Part shown: piece by piece, positions 1-12,074 of the stretch | Position numbering within the stretch: the stretch's first letter is position 1 | How the letters are laid out: each line of letters opens with the position of its first letter | Source: Macrococcus lamae | Lineage (GTDB): Bacteria > Bacillota > Bacilli > Staphylococcales > Staphylococcaceae | Length of the DNA: 64,000 nt | Direction of reading: 5' to 3' | Assembly: GCF_004359545.1 (NCBI RefSeq) | Contig: NZ_SCWB01000010.1 | Location: 28,904-92,903, forward strand | Program-made: the position numbers and the translations under genes | The notes under the pieces: model-generated | Database searches by the model: none | Seen by the model: only the letters and a program-made list of their open reading frames with translations | Told to the model about the DNA's origin: nothing

Positions 1-631
1 CTGTAGATGTTTGTGTTGTCGCTGCTGGTTGCGTTTGAACTGCTTTAGGTGCCTGGTAAGTCACTTGTTGTTTTGGCGCCTGATAAGTTTGTTGTTGTAC
101 TGGTGCTTGGTAAGTTACTTGCTGTTTTGGTGCTTGATAAGTTGTTTGTTGTACTGGTGCTTTATATTCAGTTGTTTCAACTGCTTTTGGTGCAGTGTAA
201 ACTTTTTTAGGTGCTGCTACTGTTGCTGGAGCTGATTGAACAGCTGGTGCAGCTTGTTGTACTGAACCTGTTACGTTTAATGTTTTGCCTGCAATAATCA
301 AGTCAGATGACAAGTTATTCCACGCTTTTAATTGTGCAACTGATACATTGAATTTAGCAGCGATTTTACCTAAAGTATCACCGTAAACGATTTTATATGT
401 TTTTGTAGCTTCTGATTTAGTTTCTTCATTAACTTTTAATACTTGATTAGGAACGATCAGGTTTGATTTCAAACCATTTTCAGCTTTAATTGCTTCTACT
501 GATGTACCATAGTTTTTAGAAATGCCCCATAAAGTATCACCAGATTGTACTGTGTGTTCAGCTGCATCTGCAGTTGCAGCGAAAGTTCCTGAAACAGCTA
601 CTGCTGTTGTAACGGCTAATAATTTTTTCAT
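1..631 (-). CDS. Secreted LysM cell-wall protein (C-terminus beyond window)
   Basis: The gene starts with ATG at 629-631 behind a strong AGGAGG site and stays open to the window edge, so its C-terminus is missing. Translation by eye gives a signal peptide (MKKLLAVTTAVAV..., cleavage near residue 24), two LysM peptidoglycan-binding domains (about residues 26-68 and 77-121), then a low-complexity linker rich in Pro, Gln and Thr with recurring TYQAP/VTYQAP units. In Staphylococcaceae such an N-terminus usually precedes a CHAP amidase or a transglycosylase-type domain, but that part is not visible. A WalR-type site lies upstream, as expected for a cell-wall hydrolase. The architecture is certain; the enzymatic activity is not. 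Confidence 0.85.
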   Translation of the reverse strand, partial: MKKLLAVTTAVAVSGTFAATADAAEHTVQSGDTLWGISKNYGTSVEAIKAENGLKSNLIVPNQVLKVNEETKSEATKTYKIVYGDTLGKIAAKFNVSVAQLKAWNNLSSDLIIAGKTLNVTGSVQQAAPAVQSAPATVAAPKKVYTAPKAVETTEYKAPVQQTTYQAPKQQVTYQAPVQQQTYQAPKQQVTYQAPKAVQTQPAATTQTST

Positions 632-728
632 AGTTTAGTTTTCCTCCTAGGCTTTTATAACTCTGCTAATAATATAACAGATAAAAATATTTCATAGGTT
701 ACAGACAAAATAAAAGATATAGGCTTTT

Positions 729-745
729 ATTACAGCCTTATTACA
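729..745 (-). promoter_or_regulatory. WalR (YycF) box upstream of the LysM gene
   Basis: Read on the minus strand the site is TGTAAT-AAGGC-TGTAAT, an exact fit to the WalR consensus TGTWAH-N5-TGTWAH. It lies about 100 bp before the start codon of the LysM gene. WalKR controls autolysin genes in staphylococci and bacilli; regulation of this particular gene is inferred. Confidence 0.65.
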
Positions 746-919
746 ATTGGTATATTTAACCTATTCCTATAAAAAAGTTAATTGATATGCTGTATGTCAA
801 CGTTTAGTCTGCTTTTTAGACAATCGATATGAATTAAATAGCGTTATCATTCTGTAATGTGATTAGAAAATAATACCAATTTATACGTTGATGATTACTT
901 GACTACGTGTATGTATGCG

Positions 920-1156
920 CTATTCATCAACCTTTTTGAAAGCACGAGCTTCCACTAAAAGCTGATCCATTTTTTTATCGTGATGAATCACTTCAGATTT
1001 TACTGCATTCATGTTAGTGATAGTCGTCTCATACTTCTCTGCAATGACCCATAATGATTCACTTTGTGCATTGCTCTTTATTTCAGCTTCTGCCTGTGTC
1101 ACTGCAATAACGCTTGAGAATACAACTGCACTTATAACTAACGCTAACTTTCTCAT
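920..1156 (-). CDS. Small secreted protein with one degenerate LysM-like motif
   Basis: A 78-residue product with a clear signal peptide (hydrophobic residues 4-20, AEA cleavage near residue 24). The mature part has one LysM-like stretch (SESLWVIAEKYETTITNMNA), which resembles the start of a LysM repeat, and then a charged tail. The start has an AGGAACATC-type ribosome site at normal spacing. It is much shorter than a LysM hydrolase and has no catalytic domain, so it may be a wall-binding accessory protein or a decayed duplicate of the neighbouring gene. An imperfect WalR-like site lies about 95 bp upstream. No named family was recognised. Confidence 0.7.
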   Translation of the reverse strand: MRKLALVISAVVFSSVIAVTQAEAEIKSNAQSESLWVIAEKYETTITNMNAVKSEVIHHDKKMDQLLVEARAFKKVDE

Positions 1157-1249
1157 GATGTTCCTCCGCCTTTGTTTCTCATGTTAAGAATACTTTACCA
1201 CGGAACAGAAAGGCTATGGTTACAGCAATATGTTAAGTAATAGATTTAA

Positions 1250-1266
1250 ATTACGTGAATATTACA
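1250..1266 (-). promoter_or_regulatory. Imperfect WalR-like box upstream of the small LysM gene
   Basis: The minus strand reads TGTAAT-ATTCA-CGTAAT, one mismatch from TGTWAH-N5-TGTWAH. It lies upstream of the small secreted protein. Having a second such site next to the perfect one at 729-745 suggests co-regulation of the pair, but a one-mismatch site in AT-rich DNA is weak evidence alone. Confidence 0.35.
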
Positions 1267-1345
1267 GAATGATATCAATATAAATACCTCTCCAGACAGC
1301 ACGACTGAAGAGGTATATGTGGGTGTGAGTAATGAAGGTGTGCAT

Positions 1346-1960
1346 TTAAGCCGTGACTGGTTCTTCCGGGGATGTTTCTTCTACTTCGTTGTCTTCTTTA
1401 ATACTGTCGAGCTGTTCGATAAATTTCCTGCTTTCTTCTTCACTGACCACCGGATGGTCAACAGATTTAACAGGTTCTGTATTGAGCGGTGAATCGGTAT
1501 GTTCACTGATAAACTGTTTCACTGCTGTTTCTTTTGCAATCATAATAGCATGTGTTTTTTCAGCATCAGATAGCTCATTCCAGATTTCATCTGGTGTCTG
1601 CGGGAGAACATCGCCAGTTTTGATGACACCGAAATTCGGCAGAAATTTGATATTCTCAACGACAATCTCCGTAAAATACTGTGCTTTCTCCTCGCCTTGC
1701 TTCTGATAACGATTACTGTGGATCTGACCGGTGATACAGACCGTTGAACCTTTTTTACAGTACTGAAGAATATTTGAGGCTGTTTTATTGAATGCCTTAC
1801 AATGAAGAAAATCGACAGTCTGAGCATTTTCGTCTTTCGGTTTGTATCCTCGCTCAATCGCAAGTGGAAACGTTACACAAATATTGCTCGTCTTCTGATT
1901 CGATTGATTGGACTTCGGCATATTAGCAAGCCGGCCTACCAGCACTACTTTGTTAATCAT
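1346..1960 (-). CDS. ssbB: Single-stranded DNA-binding protein, competence type
   Basis: A 204-residue protein with an N-terminal OB fold (about residues 1-105), opening MINKVVLVGRLANMP as bacterial SSBs do. Its place beside ywpF and fabZ matches B. subtilis ssbB (ywpH), the SSB that protects incoming DNA during transformation. The C-terminal half is a Glu/Ser/Pro-rich tail ending EEPVTA. It lacks the acidic DDIPF-type tip with which replicative SSBs recruit partners, and the OB fold is divergent. It starts with ATG behind GGGAGGTGA. The replicative ssb must be elsewhere. I infer a role in DNA uptake; a phage-like or accessory SSB is the alternative. Confidence 0.85.
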   Translation of the reverse strand: MINKVVLVGRLANMPKSNQSNQKTSNICVTFPLAIERGYKPKDENAQTVDFLHCKAFNKTASNILQYCKKGSTVCITGQIHSNRYQKQGEEKAQYFTEIVVENIKFLPNFGVIKTGDVLPQTPDEIWNELSDAEKTHAIMIAKETAVKQFISEHTDSPLNTEPVKSVDHPVVSEEESRKFIEQLDSIKEDNEVEETSPEEPVTA

Positions 1961-2175
1961 AAGTCACCTCCCTTCTACCACCAATATAATAGGGAGTCAA
2001 TCATTTGAAAAATCACTGAAAATGATGAAAATGATCAGAACTCATGTAGAAATTGATAAAAAAATAAGTTTTCTTCAAATTCTGCAGGAAATAAGTATAA
2101 TTTCAGAAAAAACGCATGTTATGATAAATTTGAAACATTATAGGTGTAAATTATAAAGAAGATGGAGGGATGGGA

Positions 2176-2604
2176 ATGAAAACATTTAAAGCAGTGCGCT
2201 TCCAGATAGTAGAAGACGGGGCGACTAATGAATATACATTACACGACGGTATTATCATCAACAAAGAAAACAGCGGTACAGGCTGGCTGCTTGAAATACT
2301 GATTGACGATATCCACCGTGAGAAGATGGAAGATTACCAAAAGGCTGCTACATTGCTTGACACACGGGTGGTCATCACAAGAACATCTAATGACCCTGCC
2401 TTATTTGAAGCAACGATCCGCGATATCCAGCAGCTGCAGGATAAGATTTCCGTCATTTTCGAATGTCATATCTATACACCACGTCAAGCCTATGCAGAAC
2501 AACTGCTTGAACAATTAGTCGAAGACGGCTTAAGTGGCAGTGAACTCATCACCGTGTTCAATCGGATGATGGTCTCTAAACCAAAATTAAAAGAAAGAGA
2601 ATAA
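2176..2604 (+). CDS. ywpF: YwpF family protein
   Basis: A 142-residue soluble protein that matches the YwpF family in opening (MKTFKAVRFQIVED) and in position next to ssbB and fabZ, as in Bacillus and Staphylococcus. Its biochemical role is not established. I chose ATG 2176 because GGAGGG then sits 6-7 bases upstream; the in-frame ATG at 2170 would leave no spacing. It has no signal peptide or membrane segment. It converges with fabZ, and the intervening 180 bp holds two copies of the 61-bp palindromic repeat. Confidence 0.8.
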   Translation: MKTFKAVRFQIVEDGATNEYTLHDGIIINKENSGTGWLLEILIDDIHREKMEDYQKAATLLDTRVVITRTSNDPALFEATIRDIQQLQDKISVIFECHIYTPRQAYAEQLLEQLVEDGLSGSELITVFNRMMVSKPKLKERE

Positions 2605-2643
2605 TCTCTTTAATTATATTATATTGGAACAGCTGCTACGTCC

Positions 2644-2731
2644 TGGCCTTCAGGAGCAGCTTGAAGGCCAGGTTTTGGCGATATCTGCAAATTTCCGTGA
2701 GTTCTGGCCCTCAGGAGCAGCTTGAAGGCCA
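2644..2731. repeat. 61-bp palindromic repeat, two units, between ywpF and fabZ
   Basis: Two 27-bp palindromes at 2644-2670 and 2705-2731, arms TGGCCTTCA and TGAAGGCCA (the second has one arm mismatch), exactly 61 bp apart. The 9-nt loop reads GGAGCAGCT, the reverse-complement sense of the loop at 36.6, 45.7 and 50.8 kb, while the 34-nt spacer seems to keep the same sense. The locus lies between convergent genes. Confidence 0.85.
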
Positions 2732-2748
2732 TGTTTTGATTTTTTCAA

Positions 2749-2774
2749 CAAAAAAACAGCCGATCACGACTGTT
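2749..2774 (-). terminator. Rho-independent terminator of fabZ
   Basis: On the minus strand an 8-bp stem, AACAGTCG/CGGCTGTT (one G-U pair), with a 4-nt loop is followed by a run of seven T. It lies just past the fabZ stop codon. Confidence 0.8.
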
Positions 2775-2782
2775 CATCATTA

Positions 2783-3223
2783 TTACTTATTATCGGAAAT
2801 AGCGAATGTGATTTCACAGCTGCAAGCTACTTCACCGTTCACTGTTGCTTTTGCTGTACCTTTGCCGATCGGTCCTTTGATCTTGACGATTTCAACTTCA
2901 AGCATCAATGTATCGCCAGGAGTGACTTGTTTCTTAAAGCGGCATTTGTCAATTCCCGCGAACAATGCAAGTTTTCCTTGATTGTCTTCCATTCGAAGCA
3001 TAGCGACTGCTCCCACTTGAGCGAGTGCTTCAACAATTAATACACCAGGCATGACTGCATATTCAGGAAAATGTCCCTGGAAAAAAGGCTCATTTCCACT
3101 GACCTGCTTCATACCGACACAGCGTTTGCCGTCTTCCAGCTCTACAATTCGGTCAATCAGCAGGAACGGATAACGATGCGGAATCACCTTTTTAATTTCA
3201 TCAAATGTCATAATTGTCTCCAT
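2783..3223 (-). CDS. fabZ: 3-hydroxyacyl-ACP dehydratase FabZ
   Basis: A cytoplasmic hot-dog fold enzyme of type II fatty acid synthesis that removes water from 3-hydroxyacyl-ACP to give trans-2-enoyl-ACP. The 146-residue length equals staphylococcal FabZ. The family signature is present: [13 protein letters not shown], the catalytic-histidine motif [19 protein letters not shown] with the conserved Glu in [10 protein letters not shown], and [13 protein letters not shown]. The start [12 protein letters not shown] matches the staphylococcal start. It is the last gene of a murA-epuA-fabZ run and ends in a terminator. Pairing with murA puts membrane and wall precursor supply in one transcript. 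Confidence 0.98.
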   Translation of the reverse strand: METIMTFDEIKKVIPHRYPFLLIDRIVELEDGKRCVGMKQVSGNEPFFQGHFPEYAVMPGVLIVEALAQVGAVAMLRMEDNQGKLALFAGIDKCRFKKQVTPGDTLMLEVEIVKIKGPIGKGTAKATVNGEVACSCEITFAISDNK

Positions 3224-3415
3224 TTAAGCAGCTCCAGTCAATTTTAAAATATGAGTCCATGTTTTTGGGTTGAATACTTCCAGCGGTGAATGCAATATGC
3301 CGTAACCTAGCATCAGCCCTGCAATAAACAACAATAACGATAATAGCGCTACAACGACTACTATCATCATCATCGGTATTTTTCTACGGACGATTTCTGT
3401 CCCTTCTACCTGCAT
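3224..3415 (-). CDS. Small membrane protein, EpuA/DUF family (RNA polymerase beta-associated)
   Basis: A 63-residue protein with one transmembrane helix (about residues 14-40) after a basic N-terminus (EIVRRKIPM) and a C-terminal FNPKTWTHI motif. This is the small membrane protein found between murA and fabZ in staphylococci, often labelled DNA-directed RNA polymerase subunit beta because the family is fused or related to RpoB-adjacent sequence. That label does not mean it is the catalytic beta subunit. It abuts fabZ directly and follows murA by 5 bp, so it is translated within the operon. Function unknown. Confidence 0.75.
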   Translation of the reverse strand: MQVEGTEIVRRKIPMMMIVVVVALLSLLLFIAGLMLGYGILHSPLEVFNPKTWTHILKLTGAA

Positions 3416-3420
3416 AGGTA

Positions 3421-4704
3421 TTACCTCATTTCTGCTAATACTTTGCGGTCTCCTGTCCGTTTGATATCAGCACCTATTTGTTGCAGCTTACCATGGAAAT
3501 TCACATACCCACGGTCCAGATGCGATAACTGTGTCACTCTTGTATAGCCTTCAGCGACCAGTCCTGCAAGAATCAATGCAGCTGATGCACGTAGATCAGT
3601 GGACTGGACAGCAGCACCGTGAAGCTGCTGCTTCTGAATAAGAGCTGTACGGTTATTGACTTTAATATTACCGTTCATCTTAATAAACTCATCTACATGC
3701 ATGAATCGATTCTCAAATACAGTCTCTGTCATACTGCTTGCTGTATCAGCTGTCAGCATCAAAGCCATCATCTGCGCCTGCATATCTGTCGGAAATCCAG
3801 GATGTGGCATTGTCTTTACTTCCACTCCAGCTAAAGAAGAAGGCGCTGTTACTTGAATGCCGTTATCTTTAACCGTCACATGAACTCCCATTTCTTCAAG
3901 CTTGGAAATCAAAGATGACATATGATCAGCACGCGCGCCTTCTATAAAGACATCTCCGCGAGTAATTGCTGCTGCCACCATGAACGTCCCCGCTTCAATG
4001 CGGTCCGCAATAATCGTATGCTCTGCTCCATGGAGAGATTCGACACCTCTCACTGTAATACGGTCAGTTCCGGCACCTGTCACATTCGCACCCATCGCGT
4101 TCAAGTAATCCGCAAGGTCGACAATTTCAGGTTCTTTCGCCACGTTATCAAGTACTGTTGTACCATCAGCGAGCACTGCCGCCATCAATATGTTCTGTGT
4201 AGCTCCAACGCTCGGGAAATCAAGATAAATATGAGCCCCTTTTAATCTACCGTTCACCGTTCCTACTAAATAGCCATTCTCCTGAATGATCTCTGCTCCA
4301 AGTGCCGTCAATCCTTTTAAATGCTGCTCTATCGGGCGTGAGCCGATTGCACAGCCGCCTGGCATTGCTACTCTCGCATGGCCAAGACGCGCAAGAAGCG
4401 GTCCCATCACTAAAATACTGGCACGCATTTTACTGACATATTCATAGCTTGCGATATGATTCAGTTCATCTGCTGCATTGACTACATATGTATGATCACC
4501 TTGTGCCGCTACTTGAACATTCAATCCTGCAAGCACGTGGCTGATAGTTTCTACATCTGATAAAGCCGGGACATTACGAAATACACTGACACCTTCTGAG
4601 CCAAGTATCGAGGCTGTTAAAATAGGCAGCACCGCATTTTTAGCGCCGTCAACAGTGACAGTGCCAGTCAAGCGGCGTCCACCTTTTATTAATATTGTAT
4701 CCAT
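3421..4704 (-). CDS. murA: UDP-N-acetylglucosamine 1-carboxyvinyltransferase (MurA1)
   Basis: Catalyses the first committed step of peptidoglycan synthesis, transferring enolpyruvate from PEP to UDP-GlcNAc. The 427-residue protein has the EPSP-synthase inside-out barrel. The fosfomycin-target cysteine lies in [15 protein letters not shown] (near residue 115) and the UDP-GlcNAc-binding DGAKNAVLP near residue 19. Its place next to the atp operon is that of staphylococcal murA (murA1). A second paralogue, murZ, is at 23.7 kb; two MurA enzymes are normal for low-G+C Gram-positives. It leads the murA-epuA-fabZ run. Confidence 0.97.
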   Translation of the reverse strand: MDTILIKGGRRLTGTVTVDGAKNAVLPILTASILGSEGVSVFRNVPALSDVETISHVLAGLNVQVAAQGDHTYVVNAADELNHIASYEYVSKMRASILVMGPLLARLGHARVAMPGGCAIGSRPIEQHLKGLTALGAEIIQENGYLVGTVNGRLKGAHIYLDFPSVGATQNILMAAVLADGTTVLDNVAKEPEIVDLADYLNAMGANVTGAGTDRITVRGVESLHGAEHTIIADRIEAGTFMVAAAITRGDVFIEGARADHMSSLISKLEEMGVHVTVKDNGIQVTAPSSLAGVEVKTMPHPGFPTDMQAQMMALMLTADTASSMTETVFENRFMHVDEFIKMNGNIKVNNRTALIQKQQLHGAAVQSTDLRASAALILAGLVAEGYTRVTQLSHLDRGYVNFHGKLQQIGADIKRTGDRKVLAEMR

Positions 4705-4797
4705 CTAAAGCATCCTCCAAAACCTATATATACATAATATACTATAACAGAAGGTATGCTGCCGTCAGTAAAAAACTCTCAATTCGCACAAATAATT

Positions 4798-5025
4798 TTA
4801 CATCCATGTCAGCTGCTGCGAGAAATAGATGATGTCCATAATGAAGTTGCTGACCAGACTACCGAGCGCTAAGCTCATAAAAATAAGCAGCACTTGTATT
4901 TGCTGTGTATGATTTCCTTTGAACCACTGATCCGTTCTAAGCGATTTCAGCGCCCAGAAACTGATGCACACGCAAATGACATGAACAATGATATGAATTA
5001 AAGCATAAATTCCGACATCCTGCAT
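4798..5025 (-). CDS. ywzB: DUF1146 small membrane protein (YwzB)
   Basis: A 75-residue protein with two transmembrane helices (about residues 5-25 and 43-65). I chose ATG 5023-5025 because AAAGGAGGG lies 6 bases upstream, and the product then begins MQDVGIYALIHI like YwzB homologues; a longer in-frame reading would include the upstream terminator. DUF1146 proteins lie between atpC and murA in Bacillus and Staphylococcus. Function unknown, although the constant link to the ATP synthase operon is notable. Confidence 0.8.
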   Translation of the reverse strand: MQDVGIYALIHIIVHVICVCISFWALKSLRTDQWFKGNHTQQIQVLLIFMSLALGSLVSNFIMDIIYFSQQLTWM

Positions 5026-5045
5026 GGTTATCCCTCCTTTGTTCA

Positions 5046-5080
5046 ATAAAAAAAAGGATAAGACGTCATGTCCTATCCTT
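5046..5080 (-). terminator. Terminator of the atp operon
   Basis: On the minus strand an 11-bp stem beginning AAGGATA and closing TATCCTT, with a short loop, is followed by eight T. It lies 7 bp past the atpC stop codon and separates the operon from ywzB. Confidence 0.85.
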
Positions 5081-5086
5081 ATCACT

Positions 5087-5497
5087 TTAGCGGAACTTTG
5101 CCACATCAATTCGATTCATAGCACGGTGCAATGCTTTTTCAGCACGATGGTAGTCAACGTTTTCCTGCTTATCGGCAGACATACGCTCTTCTGCACGGCT
5201 GAGCGATGCTTTCGCACGTTCGATATCAATTTCGTCGGATTGCTCAGCAGACTGCACAAGCACTGATACACCTGTCGGTCTGATTTCAGCGAATCCTTCA
5301 GACACCGCAACATAGTGCTGTTTGCCTGAAACCGTCGCGCGTACTGCTCCGATTTTAAGTGGTGCAACAGTTGGAATATGTCCGGCCATGACACCCATTT
5401 CACCTGTTTCAGTTTGCAGTACGATCAGTTCAGCCTGATCAGTCGTATAAACTGAGCCATTAGGAGTGACTATATTTAATGCAAGTGTGTTCATCAT
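5087..5497 (-). CDS. atpC: ATP synthase epsilon subunit
   Basis: Central-stalk epsilon subunit of the F1 sector, which links gamma rotation to the c-ring and can inhibit ATP hydrolysis. The 136-residue product has the N-terminal beta-sandwich (LNIVTPNGSVYTTDQAEL) and a C-terminal two-helix region (SRAEERMSADKQENV). GGAGG precedes two adjacent ATG codons, so the start is uncertain by one residue. It is the last gene of the operon, 18 bp after atpD, and is followed by a strong terminator. Confidence 0.97.
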   Translation of the reverse strand: MMNTLALNIVTPNGSVYTTDQAELIVLQTETGEMGVMAGHIPTVAPLKIGAVRATVSGKQHYVAVSEGFAEIRPTGVSVLVQSAEQSDEIDIERAKASLSRAEERMSADKQENVDYHRAEKALHRAMNRIDVAKFR

Positions 5498-5515
5498 TTG
5501 TTCCTCCTAAGTAGT

Positions 5516-6940
<1,425 letters not shown>

Positions 6941-6947
6941 CTAAAGA

Positions 6948-7823
<876 letters not shown>

Positions 7824-7848
7824 TTATTTACATGATATATCGCTAGTA

Positions 7849-9369
<1,521 letters not shown>

Positions 9370-9377
9370 TTAAATAA

Positions 9378-9911
9378 TTATTGTTGGTGAAAAGATTTTT
9401 CTAACTGTAACAGATCGTTTTTGATTGAACCGTCATAGACAGTCGTACCGATAGTTGCACGGATGCCGCCGATCAATTCCGGATTGATGACATTATCCAG
9501 TATTAATTTTTTGTAGCCGGTACGGTTAATGAAAGATTGACCGATAGCGTCAAGTTCATCACTTGAGAGCGCATAGACAGATTCAACCTTCATATATTGT
9601 TGTTCATTGTATTCATTGTAATAAAATTCAAAGTTTCTTGCGATTTCCGGCAGCAGGTTCAGTTGTTTACGTTCTGCAAGGATCTGCAGCAAGTTTAAAA
9701 GCGGCTGTTCTGCACCACCGAATGTTTTTTTGACGAAACTGATACGCGTGTCTTCTGAAACTTTAGGGTCTTCTGCAAAGAGCTGAAAAGCTTTGCTATC
9801 AGCGACTGCCGTGTTTATTTCCTGCAGATCAGCGTGGACATTTTCCTGTACGCCATTCTCGCGGCTGACTTCAAATAAGCTTTCAGCGTATTTTTTAGCA
9901 ACATGTGCCAT
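9378..9911 (-). CDS. atpH: ATP synthase delta subunit
   Basis: Peripheral-stalk subunit joining the top of F1 to subunit b, 177 residues. It has the expected N-terminal helical domain (AKKYAESLFEVSRENG) and C-terminal NPELIGGIRATIGTTVYDGSIKN segment. Its ATG overlaps the atpF stop by one base (TAATG), so its translation is probably coupled to atpF. Confidence 0.97.
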   Translation of the reverse strand: MAHVAKKYAESLFEVSRENGVQENVHADLQEINTAVADSKAFQLFAEDPKVSEDTRISFVKKTFGGAEQPLLNLLQILAERKQLNLLPEIARNFEFYYNEYNEQQYMKVESVYALSSDELDAIGQSFINRTGYKKLILDNVINPELIGGIRATIGTTVYDGSIKNDLLQLEKSFHQQ

Positions 9912-10435
9912 TATTTATCGCCTGCCTCTTGAATGAACTGGCGAACAAGGTTCTGCTGGTCAGCTTCATTGATTTCCTTATTGATGACTTTAGAAGCAAT
10001 CAATACAGAAAGCTCTGCTACACGGTCATTAATATCAGCAATTGCGCGCTGTTTTTCGTTTTCGATTTCAACTTGGGCATCTTCAACAAGCTTATTCGCT
10101 CTGCTGTTTGCCGCATGAAGAATTTCTTCGTGTTCACGTTTTGCCTGTGTTTTAGAATTTTCAAGGATTGTCTGTACTTCTGTCTGTGTGCGCTGTAATA
10201 ACGCTTTATTTTCTTCTGCATAGCGCTTCGCTTCTTTGTTCTGCGCTGCTGCATTGTCGATGTCTGAGTTGATCGCATGTTGACGGTCGTCCATAATTTT
10301 TTTCAGAGGACCCCATGCAAATTTACGAAGCAATGCCAGTAAGATTAAAAATGTCAGTAAAGTAACAACGATTGTTCCCCATTGAACGCCTGTTGGTGCT
10401 GCTGGTGCAGCATGACCTAAAATAAAGTAATTCAC
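9911..10435 (-). CDS. atpF: ATP synthase b subunit
   Basis: Peripheral-stalk membrane subunit, 174 residues. One N-terminal transmembrane helix (about residues 18-38, [18 protein letters not shown]) is followed by a long charged coiled coil (residues 45-160) that dimerises and reaches to subunit delta. It lies between atpE and atpH as usual. Confidence 0.97.
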   Translation of the reverse strand: MNYFILGHAAPAAPTGVQWGTIVVTLLTFLILLALLRKFAWGPLKKIMDDRQHAINSDIDNAAAQNKEAKRYAEENKALLQRTQTEVQTILENSKTQAKREHEEILHAANSRANKLVEDAQVEIENEKQRAIADINDRVAELSVLIASKVINKEINEADQQNLVRQFIQEAGDK

Positions 10436-10518
10436 TTCTTAACGCTCCTTTCACCGCAGTTATGTTCATAAATGAATGGCGAAATCTATTGAAGACTTCG
10501 CCGTAACGATTCTATATA

Positions 10519-11532
<1,014 letters not shown>

Positions 11533-11886
11533 TTAGTGTTTCAAACTGATAAATGTATGTATGAGGATCATCACATACGTTAAAGCGAGGCCAAGTGCGA
11601 TTCCATAGATGCTGATGGCATCAGGAAATCTCACCCAGAAGAGACAGGCCATCACTGCTGTTAAAAAGCGGAGACCTGAGCCACTTGAGATGTGCAGCGA
11701 ATCACTGTTAATCGCTCGATTAAGGTGATAGTGCCACACAAAAGCACTGATAGCAGATGCTATCGTACCGATGATTAATCCCAATGCAAAGCTGCTTCTT
11801 GTTATCAAATAAATGACAAGAAGAGCGAGGATTAAATAGAGAAAATATTGCAGATAAAGCTTGAAAAAGATTTTGAATTCGGACAT
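11533..11886 (-). CDS. atpI: ATP synthase accessory protein AtpI
   Basis: A 117-residue protein with four predicted transmembrane helices, the first gene of the atp operon. AtpI helps c-ring assembly and has been linked to Mg2+ uptake in some species. AtpI sequences are poorly conserved, so this call rests on position directly upstream of atpB, size and membrane topology. It follows a clear sigma-A promoter. Confidence 0.85.
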   Translation of the reverse strand: MSEFKIFFKLYLQYFLYLILALLVIYLITRSSFALGLIIGTIASAISAFVWHYHLNRAINSDSLHISSGSGLRFLTAVMACLFWVRFPDAISIYGIALGLALTYVMILIHTFISLKH

Positions 11887-11947
11887 AGAATTATGTCTCC
11901 TTAGAAATAGCTTTCATGGAGATGAAAACCGTTTCATTCCAAAGTTT

Positions 11948-11976
11948 ATAATAATATAGGGCAAAATATGTGTCAA
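11948..11976 (-). promoter_or_regulatory. Sigma-A promoter of the atp operon
   Basis: On the minus strand, -35 TTGACA (11971-11976), a 17-bp spacer and -10 TATTAT (11948-11953), about 60 bp before atpI. Just upstream of the -35 is an inverted repeat TGTGA-N5-TCACA (about 11982-11996), possibly a binding site for a CRP/FNR-, ArcR- or Rex-like regulator. Confidence 0.75.
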
Positions 11977-12074
11977 TGGTATGTGAAAAACTCACAAAAA
12001 TAATCTTTTACAAATTGTTCACATTTCTGCCACATATAATGATGAGAGTAAAGTGTTTTTTAAAACAGTAAAAT

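Noticed and set aside
11..235. Open frame on the plus strand rich in Cys, Trp and Leu
   Set aside because: It is the antisense of the repetitive Pro/Gln linker of the LysM gene and has no ribosome site.
1961..2169. ComK or SigH-type competence promoter upstream of ssbB
   Set aside because: AAAA/TTTT tracts exist but their spacing does not clearly fit a K-box, and no SigH consensus was seen.
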